This document shows positions 21,668 through 30,073 of a stretch of DNA of 62,195 bases, piece by piece. The stretch lies in contig NZ_BAFP01000115.1 of assembly GCF_000308455.1 (NCBI RefSeq), positions 1-62,195 on the forward strand, read 5' to 3'. Both the position numbers and the translations under genes were made by a program. The DNA comes from Nocardia abscessus NBRC 100374 (lineage in GTDB: Bacteria > Actinomycetota > Actinomycetes > Mycobacteriales > Mycobacteriaceae). The notes beneath the pieces were generated by a model, which was given only the letters and a program-made list of their open reading frames with translations, was not told where the DNA came from and ran no database searches. Position 1 is the first letter of the stretch; each line of letters begins with the position of its first letter.

Positions 21668-24363
21668 GCTACGGGCTCCTTCAGCCGGTTCTCGTCCGTG
21701 ACCGGTACGCCGAGATAGGCGTGCTGCACCACCTCCGAAGCCCGGACCTGCGCGGGCGAGCCCCGGAATATCAGGCGACCGAAGTCCAGTACGAAGATCT
21801 CCTCGCAGATCTCCAGCACCAGCGACATGTCGTGCTCTACCAGGACGATTCCGACGCCGCGTTCGGCGACGACATGCGTAAGAATCTGCCCGAAGCGCGC
21901 GGTCTCCGCAGGATCGAGACCCGCGCTCGGCTCGTCGAGCAGCAGGATCCGGTACGGCCCGGCAAGACATCGCGCGAGTTCGACCAGTCTTCGCTGGCCG
22001 GTGGACAGTGCGCCGACGCGAGAATCCTTGATGGACTCGATACCGCACAACGCCATAGCAGAAGCCGCCGCGGCGCGCACCCTCCGGACATGTCCGTGCG
22101 CCGCGAACAGTTGGGCCAGCGGATTCGCCCCGGCGAGTGGGCCTTCGGCTCCCATCGCGACGTTTTCGGCCACGGTAAGGGAATCGAACAGCTCTGTCCG
22201 CTGAAAAGTTCGCCCGATGCCGAGCCGCGCCCGGCGGGACGCCGAGACTCGACTGATCATCCGGTCCTGCAATCGCACCTCGCCGGCGTCGGCCTGGACG
22301 AGACCGGTGCAGGCATCGAACGTCGTCGTCTTTCCCGCACCGTTCGGGCCGATGAGTCCGGTGATCCGCCCGGTACGTGCCTCGAACGAGATGCCATCGA
22401 CGGCCACCACGCCGCCGAAACGAACCGAAAGATCCCGCACCTCCAGCAGTGCCGAGGGCTGCCTCGGGGCCGGCTCCACCGCGACAACCGCCGACGACCG
22501 CTTGCCGCGAAACGCGCTGTCCAGGAGGGACCGGATCGGTCCGGGAACCTCCAGGCGGCTCGCGGTAGCGGCACGGAGCACCACCAGGATGCCGAACAGG
22601 ACCTGGAGCCACAGCGACACGCCTGCGACGGGGACGTAGGACGGCACCAGGATGAGCGCGACCGCGGCCAGCAGCGAATACCACGGCTCCCGGCCCACCA
22701 TGATGACAATGACGGCGAAATAGGTGACCGACAGTAGCGGCTGGTAGTTGGTCGCGGAGGCAGTGGTCTGGGCCATTCCTGCGAGTGCGCCACCCAACGC
22801 CGCGATGAACGCCGACACGCAGAAGACGAGAACGCGGGTGACCTCGATCGAGACACCGTTGGCCCGCAGCGCGGTCGGCGATTCGGCCAGGCCCCGGAGC
22901 AATCGTCCGAGCCTGCTCTTGTCCAACGCCACCACCATCAGCGTGCCGGCCGTGGCCAGTACCAGCACCAGCCGGTAAAAGGACGGGTCGGAGTCCAATC
23001 CGAATACGCTGGGGCGCGGCATCGGCAGGCCGAGACCGCTGGTGCCGAACATATAGGGCCGGCTGTAGAACATCATCTGGAGCACGACGCCGAATCCGAA
23101 GGTCGCCAACGCCAGATACAGGCCGCTGAGCCGAATGGCCGGAATCGACAACACCGCACCGATCGGCACGACCACCAGACCACAGGCGAGGAGAGCGAGC
23201 GGCCACGGCCACCGCCAATCGACCGCGAAGTGCGAGAACGCGCACGCGCCGATCGCGGTGAAAGCCACGTGACACAGCGAGACTTGACCGGACGTACGAA
23301 CCAGCAGACCGAGCGAGAAAAAGACGAGCGTCATCGCCAGCGCCACAGTCCAATCCGTCAGGTGAATACCGGCGAACGACGGAACCAGCGCCAGCACGAC
23401 CAACACCACCACCCCGCCAATGGATTGCAACGCCGGCGGGGCAGTCCAGCCGGATCGGATCCGCCGGACCACCCGATCCCGGTCCAGCGCGAAGCGACGC
23501 GGCATGACGAGCAGTACGAGGAACAACGCCAGGAACGGCAATGCGGCGGGAACTCCCGCGGCCGGCCCGGTGGTGAAGTAGCGGGTAGCCAGCGCGGCGA
23601 ACACCCCGATGAGCAGTCCACCGCCGAAGCTCCATGGCAGGCTCGTGAATCGGCCGATGGCCGCCGCTCCGAACGCCTGGATGACCAGCAACGTCAGCTG
23701 CATGGGATCAAGCGGAATCAACGGCGCGAACAACACCCCGGACAGCGACGCCAGACCGGTGCCGACACACCAGGCCCATCGCCGAGTGCTCACCGGACTG
23801 GTCCCGGCGAGATCCAGCAACGGCGCGTTCCCGACGACCGCGCGCATCGCGACACCACGCCGGGTGAACCGCAGCGCGGCCGAGAGCGCGGCGGTCGCCA
23901 GTACCGCGACCCCGAACGTGGCGACATCCGACCACTGCACCTGCACACCGACGGCGGCGAATCCGCCTTCCGGCAGGAAGGCCGGAACGATGCGCGTCGT
24001 CGTCTGCCCGTAGTACAGAGTCACACCCGCCTGGACAACCAGCAGAACGCCGACGGTCGCGGCGATCCGCAGTTCCACTGTCGCCTGGTCGACAACGCGG
24101 GCCAGCAATTCCAGCGCCAAACCCATGGCCGGACCGATACCGAGAACACAGATGGCCGCGGCGAGCTGCCAAGCAAGCCCATTGACGACATGCAAGGTGT
24201 AGAAGCCGTACGCCGACACCGTAGCCATGGCACCGTGGGCGAAATTGAACACTCCCGACGTCTTGTAGGTGAGCACCAAACCCACCGCGGCCAGCCCATA
24301 AACCGAGCCGGATACGATTCCCGCGATTACGAACGGCAAGAGATCTGCCACGATGTACTCCAC
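21664..24363 (-). CDS. LivH-LivM-LivG triple fusion: two permease domains and an ATPase in one chain
   Basis: 899 residues from a GTG at 24363. Residues ~1-290 are a LivH permease (IVSGSVYGLAAVGLVLTYKT, VFNFAHGAM). Residues ~320-610 are a LivM permease (GQVSLCHVAFTAIGA, IRLSGLYLALATFGF). Residues ~637-899 are a LivG ATPase (GPNGAGKTT, LSTGQRRLVELAR, LLLDEPSAGLD, VEHDMSLVL). With LivF and the binding lipoprotein this makes a complete importer for branched-chain amino acids or a related solute. I see no frame break, so the fusion looks real. The whole operon lies between the two copies of the kgd 3' end. Confidence 0.9.
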   Translation of the reverse strand: MEYIVADLLPFVIAGIVSGSVYGLAAVGLVLTYKTSGVFNFAHGAMATVSAYGFYTLHVVNGLAWQLAAAICVLGIGPAMGLALELLARVVDQATVELRIAATVGVLLVVQAGVTLYYGQTTTRIVPAFLPEGGFAAVGVQVQWSDVATFGVAVLATAALSAALRFTRRGVAMRAVVGNAPLLDLAGTSPVSTRRWAWCVGTGLASLSGVLFAPLIPLDPMQLTLLVIQAFGAAAIGRFTSLPWSFGGGLLIGVFAALATRYFTTGPAAGVPAALPFLALFLVLLVMPRRFALDRDRVVRRIRSGWTAPPALQSIGGVVVLVVLALVPSFAGIHLTDWTVALAMTLVFFSLGLLVRTSGQVSLCHVAFTAIGACAFSHFAVDWRWPWPLALLACGLVVVPIGAVLSIPAIRLSGLYLALATFGFGVVLQMMFYSRPYMFGTSGLGLPMPRPSVFGLDSDPSFYRLVLVLATAGTLMVVALDKSRLGRLLRGLAESPTALRANGVSIEVTRVLVFCVSAFIAALGGALAGMAQTTASATNYQPLLSVTYFAVIVIMVGREPWYSLLAAVALILVPSYVPVAGVSLWLQVLFGILVVLRAATASRLEVPGPIRSLLDSAFRGKRSSAVVAVEPAPRQPSALLEVRDLSVRFGGVVAVDGISFEARTGRITGLIGPNGAGKTTTFDACTGLVQADAGEVRLQDRMISRVSASRRARLGIGRTFQRTELFDSLTVAENVAMGAEGPLAGANPLAQLFAAHGHVRRVRAAAASAMALCGIESIKDSRVGALSTGQRRLVELARCLAGPYRILLLDEPSAGLDPAETARFGQILTHVVAERGVGIVLVEHDMSLVLEICEEIFVLDFGRLIFRGSPAQVRASEVVQHAYLGVPVTDENRLKEPVA

Positions 24364-24882
24364 TTTTCACTGGTCACCGACAGTCCGCGACCGTGACGGA
24401 GCGTCGGCGCACGCGTGCCCGAGATGGTCGGCCGCTGATCGAAGAACGACCCACCAGAAAGGGCATCAGCGCTATTTGGTATGAATGGCTCTATCGACAG
24501 GGCAACTGGACAATTGACTCGGTCATGCCGTCTCCGGGCTTCGATGAACAGGTGATACGCGCTGGGTCGAGCTCGCGCCAGGTCAGTGTTGATCGTCGGC
24601 CCACGCCACACCAAGCAATCTCGCAGCTTCTGCCTCGCAACAAAATTCGACGGCACCAAAACGTAAGCCGCGAGCCGGAGTCGGTGATGGACACCCGGAA
24701 GACTCCCCCGGTACCCTTCGGCGTATGAGCGACGGGGGAATCCGGAACCCGGCCCGCGCTTGTCGGTTGTCCCTGAGAAGGTGCGCGAGGTAGGGCAGTA
24801 CGACGTCTACGACGTGGCGGAGGCCCTGCGGTCTCGATAAGTATTCGGCGGCCCGGAAGTGCCGCGTAACGCGGCTAGCACC
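24364..24882. other. 519-bp gap between the Liv-type operon and the kgd-end copy
   Basis: No intact gene is evident. The first part holds the Liv-type operon's promoter region. Near 24725-24840 there is a broken coding stretch that may be a WXG100-type remnant. Identity to kgd starts abruptly at 24883. Confidence 0.5.
24725..24840 (+). pseudogene. possible remnant of a small WXG100/ESX-type protein
   Basis: An ATG at 24725 opens MSDGGIRNP and then, in the next frame (24760-24840), reads LSVVPEKVREVGQYDVYDVAEA and stops. The pattern 'short start, then VxPexVRxVGxY...VAEALRS' resembles N-termini of WXG100-like type VII secretion proteins in actinobacteria. A frameshift and an early stop would make it a dead fragment. 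The match is short and made by eye. Confidence 0.25.
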
Positions 24883-25252
24883 GGTCAAGCGCATCCTGAT
24901 GACCAGCGGCAAGCTCTACTACGAGCTGGCCGCCGAAAAGGCCAAGCAGAAGCGCGAAGACGTGGCCATCGTGCGGATCGAGCAGCTCTACCCGCTGCCC
25001 GTACGCCGCCTGAACGAGGCCCTGGAGGGCTACCCCAACGCCACCGACCTGGCGTGGGTCCAAGAGGAACCGGCCAACCAGGGCGCCTGGCCCTTCTTCG
25101 GCCTCAACCTCCCCGAAACCCTCCCCGACCGCCTCGGCAAACTCCGCCGCATCTCCCGCCGCGCCATGTCGGCCCCGTCCTCGGGGTCGAGCAAGGTCCA
25201 CGCGGTGGAGCAGGCGGAGATCATCGCGGAAGCGTTCGAACCGACCAGCTAG
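24883..25252 (+). pseudogene. duplicated 3' end of kgd
   Basis: Bases 24883-25284 match 18168-18569 at an offset of 6715. Three differences fall in the coding part: 25003 (GTG to GTA), 25063 (CAG to CAA) and 25114 (CCG to CCC). All are synonymous. The frame encodes roughly the last 120 residues of Kgd with the same stop codon but no promoter or start of its own, so it is not a functional gene. Identity starts abruptly with no visible inverted repeats or transposase. Confidence 0.93.
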
Positions 25253-25267
25253 ATTTCTGAACTGACG

Positions 25268-25308
25268 CCGGGCCGGATCGCTCTCTCTCGCAGAGCGATT
25301 CGGCCCGG
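25268..25308 (+). terminator. second copy of the kgd terminator
   Basis: Arms 25268-25284 and 25292-25308 pair with one G-U. The loop region differs completely from the first copy (CTCTCGC against GACCAAC) while the stem is kept. Confidence 0.8.
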
Positions 25309-25430
25309 TTTCGCGTTTTCCGGAGCATGACAGGTCAGCGAGCCAAAAACCAAGCCTCGCCGCCAGTTCCGAGAAATACGTTTAGCCCAACGCGCAGCTA
25401 CCGACTAGGTGGCGAAGGCGAGTCGACCGC

Positions 25431-25708
25431 TCACACCTTCACGATCTCGACCTCCGGGCCGCATAGCAACGCCATGTCCTCGGGATGTCCTCATGGCCGC
25501 CTGCACCCATGCAAGAGTTCGGCGATTCTTCCGATACAGCATCACAGCCCCTCGCTGTCGAGAACAGCACATCCGGCATCAGGCAGCCGATCCGCGCGGA
25601 CCCCGACGGCGGCGCTCGAAACACAATTCCGCCCGCGCCTCATCGATTTCCGCACGCGTCAGCGGCTCGTTGTCCTTCTCGAAATCGGCCACCAGCTCAC
25701 CGAGCTTG
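25431..25708 (-). pseudogene. decayed second copy of vapC and vapB
   Basis: This matches the first vapBC (18729-19255) in the same order and orientation. The vapC copy has lost about 240 internal bases (joint near 25480-25490) and has two further single-base deletions (CATCACAG for CATCGACAG; GAGAACAG for GAGAAACAG). The vapB copy keeps only the C-terminal ~44 codons (KLGELVADFEKDNEPLTR) and is cut at 25708, where the next gene's 3' region starts. It cannot encode a working toxin or antitoxin. Confidence 0.88.
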
Positions 25709-25715
25709 TCCGTCT

Positions 25716-26810
25716 TCACCGGCCGCGCTCGATTCCCCGGCTCCGTTCTTGACTGTGCCAATAACCACGCTGCACGCGCGGTGACGTGCCCGGAGGTTGC
25801 TTCACCGCTGCCGATGGCGGTTGCGCTTGGCCAATCCCGAGAAGCTGCACCACCTCCGGCGGAATCCCCCGCGCCTGCAACCGCGCCAGTTCTTCCGCGC
25901 GTCCCTTCTCCGCCGCCTCACGTGCCTTGAACGCGGCCTCTCGTTCCTCCTCGGCGGCCGCGCGCGCCTCGGCCGCGGCACGCTCGACGCTGGCAGCCTC
26001 AACCTCACGGGCCGCTTTTCCTCCAGCGTCAGCGGCGTCCCGTTCCTGAAAGTGACTGGGCACCGGAAATTCTTGCGCCACCCGTTCGGCGGCCTCACGT
26101 TCGACCCGTGCACGCTCAGTTTCCGGCGTTCTACCTGCTTGCCTGGTTCGCTCGGCTTGCTCTTGCGCCCGTCGGACATGTTCGGCTCGCTGCGGAGCCT
26201 CTGGCCGGGCACGCGTGGCACCTTCCCGAAACCGCAGCATGTTCCGAAATTTTGCTGCTCGCTCGCGGGCCTTCTTCGCCAGTTCCGCGGCCTTCGATTG
26301 CTGCTCGCGCTGCTGCGTATTCTGTTGCCGCGCCTTCTCGCGGACACCGGGGAATTCGAGCTGTTGCCCCGCTTCTCTTTGCAGCCCGATCGACCAGATC
26401 TCACGGGCCGTCTCCCGGGATATTTCTTGATGGGTGAACTTGTCCGGAAAATCTCGCACCAAGCCTTCGATGAGCTTCTGTATTTCGTTCGACCTATACT
26501 CACCTTGGACCGACCGCAGTACGTGTTGCTCGATGACCCCCCTATCGAGGAGCGCCCGGACAGCTTTCAGTTGGGTCTCGTCTTTCTTGCCGTCCATCCT
26601 TCCGGACTTGTCTTCAATTGTGAAGATCAGCCCCCGGACTTCCCTGATTTTATCGAACTGGACGCGACCCTTAGCGGTGGTGAATATTCGGGACTGCTGG
26701 ACGTAACCGTTCTCGCGGTCGCGAAAATATGTATATGTGCCGTTCTCGAATATCCTTCCGCGCTTGTTCGGATCGAATTCATCACGGTCTTTGTCGTATC
26801 CATCCGGCAT
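25716..26810 (-). CDS. nuclease-like domain with long coiled coil (possible toxin of a conflict system)
   Basis: 364 residues; no named family recognised with certainty. Residues 1-150 form a compact domain with D53-x12-E66-D-K68 (QFDK ... IEDKSGR), the spacing of a PD-(D/E)XK nuclease active site, followed by KKDETQLKAVRALLDRG. Residues ~170-320 are a charged Ala/Glu/Arg coiled coil. The last ~40 residues are Pro/Gln/Arg-rich. An in-frame TAG lies just upstream of the ATG, and GGGGGG precedes it, so it is a free-standing gene. The acidic protein gene is 59 bp upstream on the same strand. A toxin-immunity pair is my inference. Confidence 0.65.
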   Translation of the reverse strand: MPDGYDKDRDEFDPNKRGRIFENGTYTYFRDRENGYVQQSRIFTTAKGRVQFDKIREVRGLIFTIEDKSGRMDGKKDETQLKAVRALLDRGVIEQHVLRSVQGEYRSNEIQKLIEGLVRDFPDKFTHQEISRETAREIWSIGLQREAGQQLEFPGVREKARQQNTQQREQQSKAAELAKKARERAAKFRNMLRFREGATRARPEAPQRAEHVRRAQEQAERTRQAGRTPETERARVEREAAERVAQEFPVPSHFQERDAADAGGKAAREVEAASVERAAAEARAAAEEEREAAFKAREAAEKGRAEELARLQARGIPPEVVQLLGIGQAQPPSAAVKQPPGTSPRVQRGYWHSQERSRGIERGR

Positions 26811-26869
26811 GGCCGGCTACATCCCCCCGTGCACGGAAGTACTGATAGACGGTATCGAACGACGAACTA

Positions 26870-27409
26870 TCAGGTGTCAGTAGAGGTTTCCTCGCGACGT
26901 TTCGCTTCGTGGTAGCCAGCGTATTCACGTAGTGCCGCTGCAATGTAGCTGAACATGCCGTCGTAGTCCTCCCGGTTGTAGTCGATCATGTCGTCCATCA
27001 ACCCCCATACCGTGAATTCGTCTTCGTCCTCCGTATCACATCTCAAAGACGGGTTCACGTGGTCATAGAACGAATTTTCGCGGCCGAACCATTCAAAATC
27101 CGCCCATTCAGCGCCAGCGAACCGGATGAAGCATTCACCCACAAAGCAAATAAAAGCGTCGGCCATGTCCGCTTTCTCCGGAGCCATCGCGGTAGCCATA
27201 TCTGGGAACAATTCCGCGACAATTGGGTCCAGCCGCTTCACCTCCGCGGAGCCTTCCGGCCACGGCTCTGAAGGAAAGCGGCTGATGTCTGCGCGCTCCA
27301 TGAACTTCCGGACTTGCGCCTTGTGGCGGTCCGGATCAACCCATTTGCCCCACTCGGTCTGCTCGACAGGTACGCCGAGATCGATGATCAACTGCTCGTC
27401 ATTCCCCAC
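26870..27409 (-). CDS. acidic hypothetical protein (possible immunity partner)
   Basis: 179 residues from a GTG with GGGAG at a 6-nt spacing. It is strongly acidic, with clusters such as DTEDEDEF and MDDMIDYNREDYDG, and rich in aromatic residues (FIRFAGAEWADFEWFG). It has no signal peptide or membrane span. I do not recognise the family. Small acidic proteins next to nuclease toxins are often immunity proteins that block a basic active site, which fits its position just before the nuclease-like gene. Confidence 0.65.
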   Translation of the reverse strand: MGNDEQLIIDLGVPVEQTEWGKWVDPDRHKAQVRKFMERADISRFPSEPWPEGSAEVKRLDPIVAELFPDMATAMAPEKADMADAFICFVGECFIRFAGAEWADFEWFGRENSFYDHVNPSLRCDTEDEDEFTVWGLMDDMIDYNREDYDGMFSYIAAALREYAGYHEAKRREETSTDT

Positions 27410-27524
27410 GTCGACTCCCTTCCGTCATGATCCGAACAGGTCAGTGTTGCGCCTGCGAACTTCACGGGCAAGCGACGAACAGAAGCGCGAGTGTCGCGGT
27501 CGCCGGATGCCTGAAACGCAACGA

Positions 27525-27734
27525 TCATCGCTCCACATACAACCGTTCACACGGCAACCGGGGCAGCCGATCAGTTCCGCCACCAGCGACGCACACGGCG
27601 TCGGTGCAATGGCGGATGCCTTCGTCTTGGACGAACACAAGAGCCGCAGTCAGGCACGCCGCGTAGTGCAGTTGGTAGCCGCGCATCCGCACAATCAAGT
27701 GCACATCGGGTTCGTCCGGGAGTGGTGACCTCAT
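27525..27734 (-). CDS. small conserved-looking hypothetical protein
   Basis: 69 residues from the ATG at 27734, which shares a base with the preceding stop (TGATG), so it is translationally coupled. Sequence features are RMRGYQLHYAACLTAALVF and VQDEGIRHC with two further cysteines. The function is unknown. It is the third gene of a compact operon divergent from an XRE regulator. The frame is open further upstream, but overlap with the previous gene argues for this start. Confidence 0.5.
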   Translation of the reverse strand: MRSPLPDEPDVHLIVRMRGYQLHYAACLTAALVFVQDEGIRHCTDAVCVAGGGTDRLPRLPCERLYVER

Positions 27735-28066
27735 CACATGCCCCGATCCCGAAACCATCGGTAGTCGTCGCGGATGACGATGACTGCCGAGACGCGCGTC
27801 GAGCACGTTAACGGGTCGCAATCCATGTGCGCCTCATACGCCTTGTCGGCAGCGGTGCGGCTCATCAACGGCAGACCAGGGTTGTTGTGCGACGACAACC
27901 GTTCGAGCAGTCTCGCTAACGCTGCCTCAACGTCGAACCTGCTGGACCTGCCGCCCTGTATCAGGGTCAACGTCGGGTGTGTGTCACGGTCAGCGTGCGT
28001 CATGACCAGCCCAGCCGCGCGGTACCGGTGTGCGGCCAGTGAGAGATCCCCTGGCTCTGTCCGCAT
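27734..28066 (-). CDS. hypothetical protein
   Basis: 110 residues. The first part is THADRDTHPTLTLIQGG; a helical region follows (DVEAALARLLERLSSH), then MDCDPLTCSTRVSAVIVIRDDYRWF. No family is recognised and no signal peptide is seen. It begins 6 nt after the stop of the preceding gene and ends in a TGATG junction with the next. Three tightly packed genes imply a shared role. Confidence 0.6.
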   Translation of the reverse strand: MRTEPGDLSLAAHRYRAAGLVMTHADRDTHPTLTLIQGGRSSRFDVEAALARLLERLSSHNNPGLPLMSRTAADKAYEAHMDCDPLTCSTRVSAVIVIRDDYRWFRDRGM

Positions 28067-28072
28067 GTGTAT

Positions 28073-28531
28073 TCACGCATACGTCATCACCCGCCGACGC
28101 CGCGCGGTCTTCTCGGCTCGGATCGCCCGGATGGCTTCCACGATCACGTGACCGGATGGGCGAACATGACTGTGGGGCCGCACGACCCACGCACGGAACT
28201 TGGTCCCCACATCGGCCGGGCTGGGCAGGCCGATCGTTCCGCCTTCACGCACGATCGATACATCGAACCGAAACATTTCGGCGAACAATTGAATCTCGTC
28301 CGGCAGGTCCGGTCGAATGATGAACGTCCACCGCTTCGACCGTGGGTGCGACAGGATCGGCCCCAACGTGTACCCCTGGTTCTGCATCCACACCTTCACG
28401 GCTTGCCCCAACACGGCAGGCATCGTGATCGCCCACACCGACCCGCAACGGGCCACGATCCGGCCCACGTGAGGAGGGTCCGCAGTCGCTGGTATGTCAC
28501 ACACGTTCCGGTAGTAATGGCATCGAGACAT
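28073..28531 (-). CDS. conserved hypothetical protein of XRE-linked actinobacterial operons
   Basis: 152 residues from the ATG at 28531, which has GGAGA 7 nt upstream; the frame is open to 28798 but the extra 89 residues are not protein-like. The segments VWAITMPAVLGQAVK, GPILSHPRSKRWTFIIRPD and VREGGTIGLPSPAD recall a family often found beside XRE regulators in Streptomyces and Nocardia, of unknown function. It is divergent from such a regulator here. Confidence 0.7.
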   Translation of the reverse strand: MSRCHYYRNVCDIPATADPPHVGRIVARCGSVWAITMPAVLGQAVKVWMQNQGYTLGPILSHPRSKRWTFIIRPDLPDEIQLFAEMFRFDVSIVREGGTIGLPSPADVGTKFRAWVVRPHSHVRPSGHVIVEAIRAIRAEKTARRRRVMTYA

Positions 28532-28786
28532 CGGCGTGTCTCCAAACGCTTCTCGGCGCATCGCTCCCCTGCTCACACTGGTCGGGATAGGCGCGTCCGG
28601 CCCTGGCAGCCCCCTGATCGGTACCCGGGACAGGAGCGGACTGCGGTAAGGGGCTCGCGGTTCCGTACTCCATGCCGGACGCATACTCAGAGGACCACGG
28701 AATATGGGGCGTGGAACACGGATCGGCGTCCACAGCGCATCCACAACTGGCGGTCCGCGAGTCCGTGACCAGCTAGATTCGGAAGT

Positions 28787-30061
28787 ATGGACGGACACGC
28801 CGCTATCGTCGGTGCGCAGCTCCGAGCGGCCCGCGAAGCCGCTGGAGTGTCCCTGGCCTCACTGTCTGCTCAGATCCACTACAGCAAGTCGGTGCTTGCC
28901 TACTACGAGACCGGAGAACGCACACCGACGCCCGATGTCATAGCGTGTTACGAGAAGCATTTCGGTCGCATCCAAGACCCAGTAGCGGCCTTGCTCAACC
29001 TCGGAAAGGCTGATGTGGAACGGCGCTCTTTCCTACGGGTCGGATACTCCACAGCACTCAGCGCATCCGTCCTGCTGCCCGGCTGGCTCGACAACGCGGC
29101 CACCCTTCCGCGCCAGGAATCCCGAGTTCGCTACGTGGGGGAAACCGACGTAGCCGCTGTACGAGACGTGATGCTCGTGTTCTCCCATATAGATCAGCGA
29201 CTCGGCGGCGGGCATGGACGAACTGCCGTCGTCCAATATCTGACCAACGAGGTAACCGGCTATCTGAAGGGGTCCTTCGCCAGCAAGACCGTGCGTCGCG
29301 AGATGTTCTCCGCGGCAGCGGAAATGGCCTACCTCGTCGGGTGGATGGCGTTCGACAACGATGAGCACGCAGCCGCACAGCGCTACTTCGCCACATCGAC
29401 CCAGCTCGCCGCCGAGGCGGAAGACGCGCCGCTGGTCGGTCACGTGCTGCGCGCCATGGCCCACCAGGCCGTCGACCTCGGACACCCCGAGCAGGGTCTA
29501 CAGCTGGCTGAAGCATCCGTCAGCGGCGCTCGCTACCGGACAGCCTGCCGCCGCGAGCGCGCATTGCTGAAGGTGGTGCACGCGAAGGCATTGAGCGCGG
29601 CCGGTCGGCCCGCCGAGTCAGCGAAAGCTCTACTCCAGGCCGAGCAGGATCTCGCGGCAGCATCCGACTCCGATCGCGAACCCGCTCGGGTGTTCTTCTT
29701 CTCCGAGGCGAGTCTTGCCCACGAAACCGCGTGCGCACTGAGGGACGCGGGCAATCTCACCGGGGCCGCTGACCAATTCCAGCTCAGCGTCCGCATGCGC
29801 AAGGCCACCGCGTTCACACGCACCCATGCGGTGACTCTTGGCTACCTCGGCACGGTGCAGGCCCGCAGCGGCGAAATCGAGCAGGCTTGCGCCACGTGGC
29901 GTTCCGCGCTCGGCGCGATGGGCGGGGTGCAGTCTGGACGCACCCGGAACGTGGCCCGCGACATACGCTCAACGCTGGCACCGCACCGCGGCCAGTCCAT
30001 TCCCGGTGTCCGCGAAACCGACGAGCGGGCAACAGAGTATCTAGCCGCAAACAAGAAATAG
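28787..30061 (+). CDS. XRE-family transcriptional regulator with TPR-like C-terminus
   Basis: 424 residues. Residues ~8-62 form an HTH_XRE domain (VGAQLRAAREAAGVSLASLSAQIHYSKSV in two adjoining runs, then AYYETGERTPTPDV). The remainder (~100-400) is all helical with TPR-like repeats, as in Streptomyces regulators that sense a peptide or small ligand. A TAGATT -10-like element 8 nt before the ATG suggests a leaderless message. It likely controls itself, the TrmO-like gene 12 bp downstream and the divergent operon. Confidence 0.88.
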   Translation: MDGHAAIVGAQLRAAREAAGVSLASLSAQIHYSKSVLAYYETGERTPTPDVIACYEKHFGRIQDPVAALLNLGKADVERRSFLRVGYSTALSASVLLPGWLDNAATLPRQESRVRYVGETDVAAVRDVMLVFSHIDQRLGGGHGRTAVVQYLTNEVTGYLKGSFASKTVRREMFSAAAEMAYLVGWMAFDNDEHAAAQRYFATSTQLAAEAEDAPLVGHVLRAMAHQAVDLGHPEQGLQLAEASVSGARYRTACRRERALLKVVHAKALSAAGRPAESAKALLQAEQDLAAASDSDREPARVFFFSEASLAHETACALRDAGNLTGAADQFQLSVRMRKATAFTRTHAVTLGYLGTVQARSGEIEQACATWRSALGAMGGVQSGRTRNVARDIRSTLAPHRGQSIPGVRETDERATEYLAANKK

Positions 30062-30073
30062 GGCAGGGGTCGT

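Noticed and set aside
20828..23635. 935-residue minus-strand open frame through LivF and much of the fused Liv gene
   Set aside because: Only the part after 21667 is LivF; the rest is Arg/Gly-rich out-of-frame translation of the LivM/LivG coding sequence.
24883..25284. The duplicated kgd end as attL/attR of an integrative element
   Set aside because: The repeat is about 400 bp, far longer than a usual att core, and there is no integrase gene between the copies. Recombination-based insertion is the simpler reading.
25797..26915. 372-residue plus-strand open frame opposite the nuclease-like gene
   Set aside because: The minus-strand product has a plausible fold with coiled coil and a ribosome binding site; the plus frame is Arg/Leu-rich noise.
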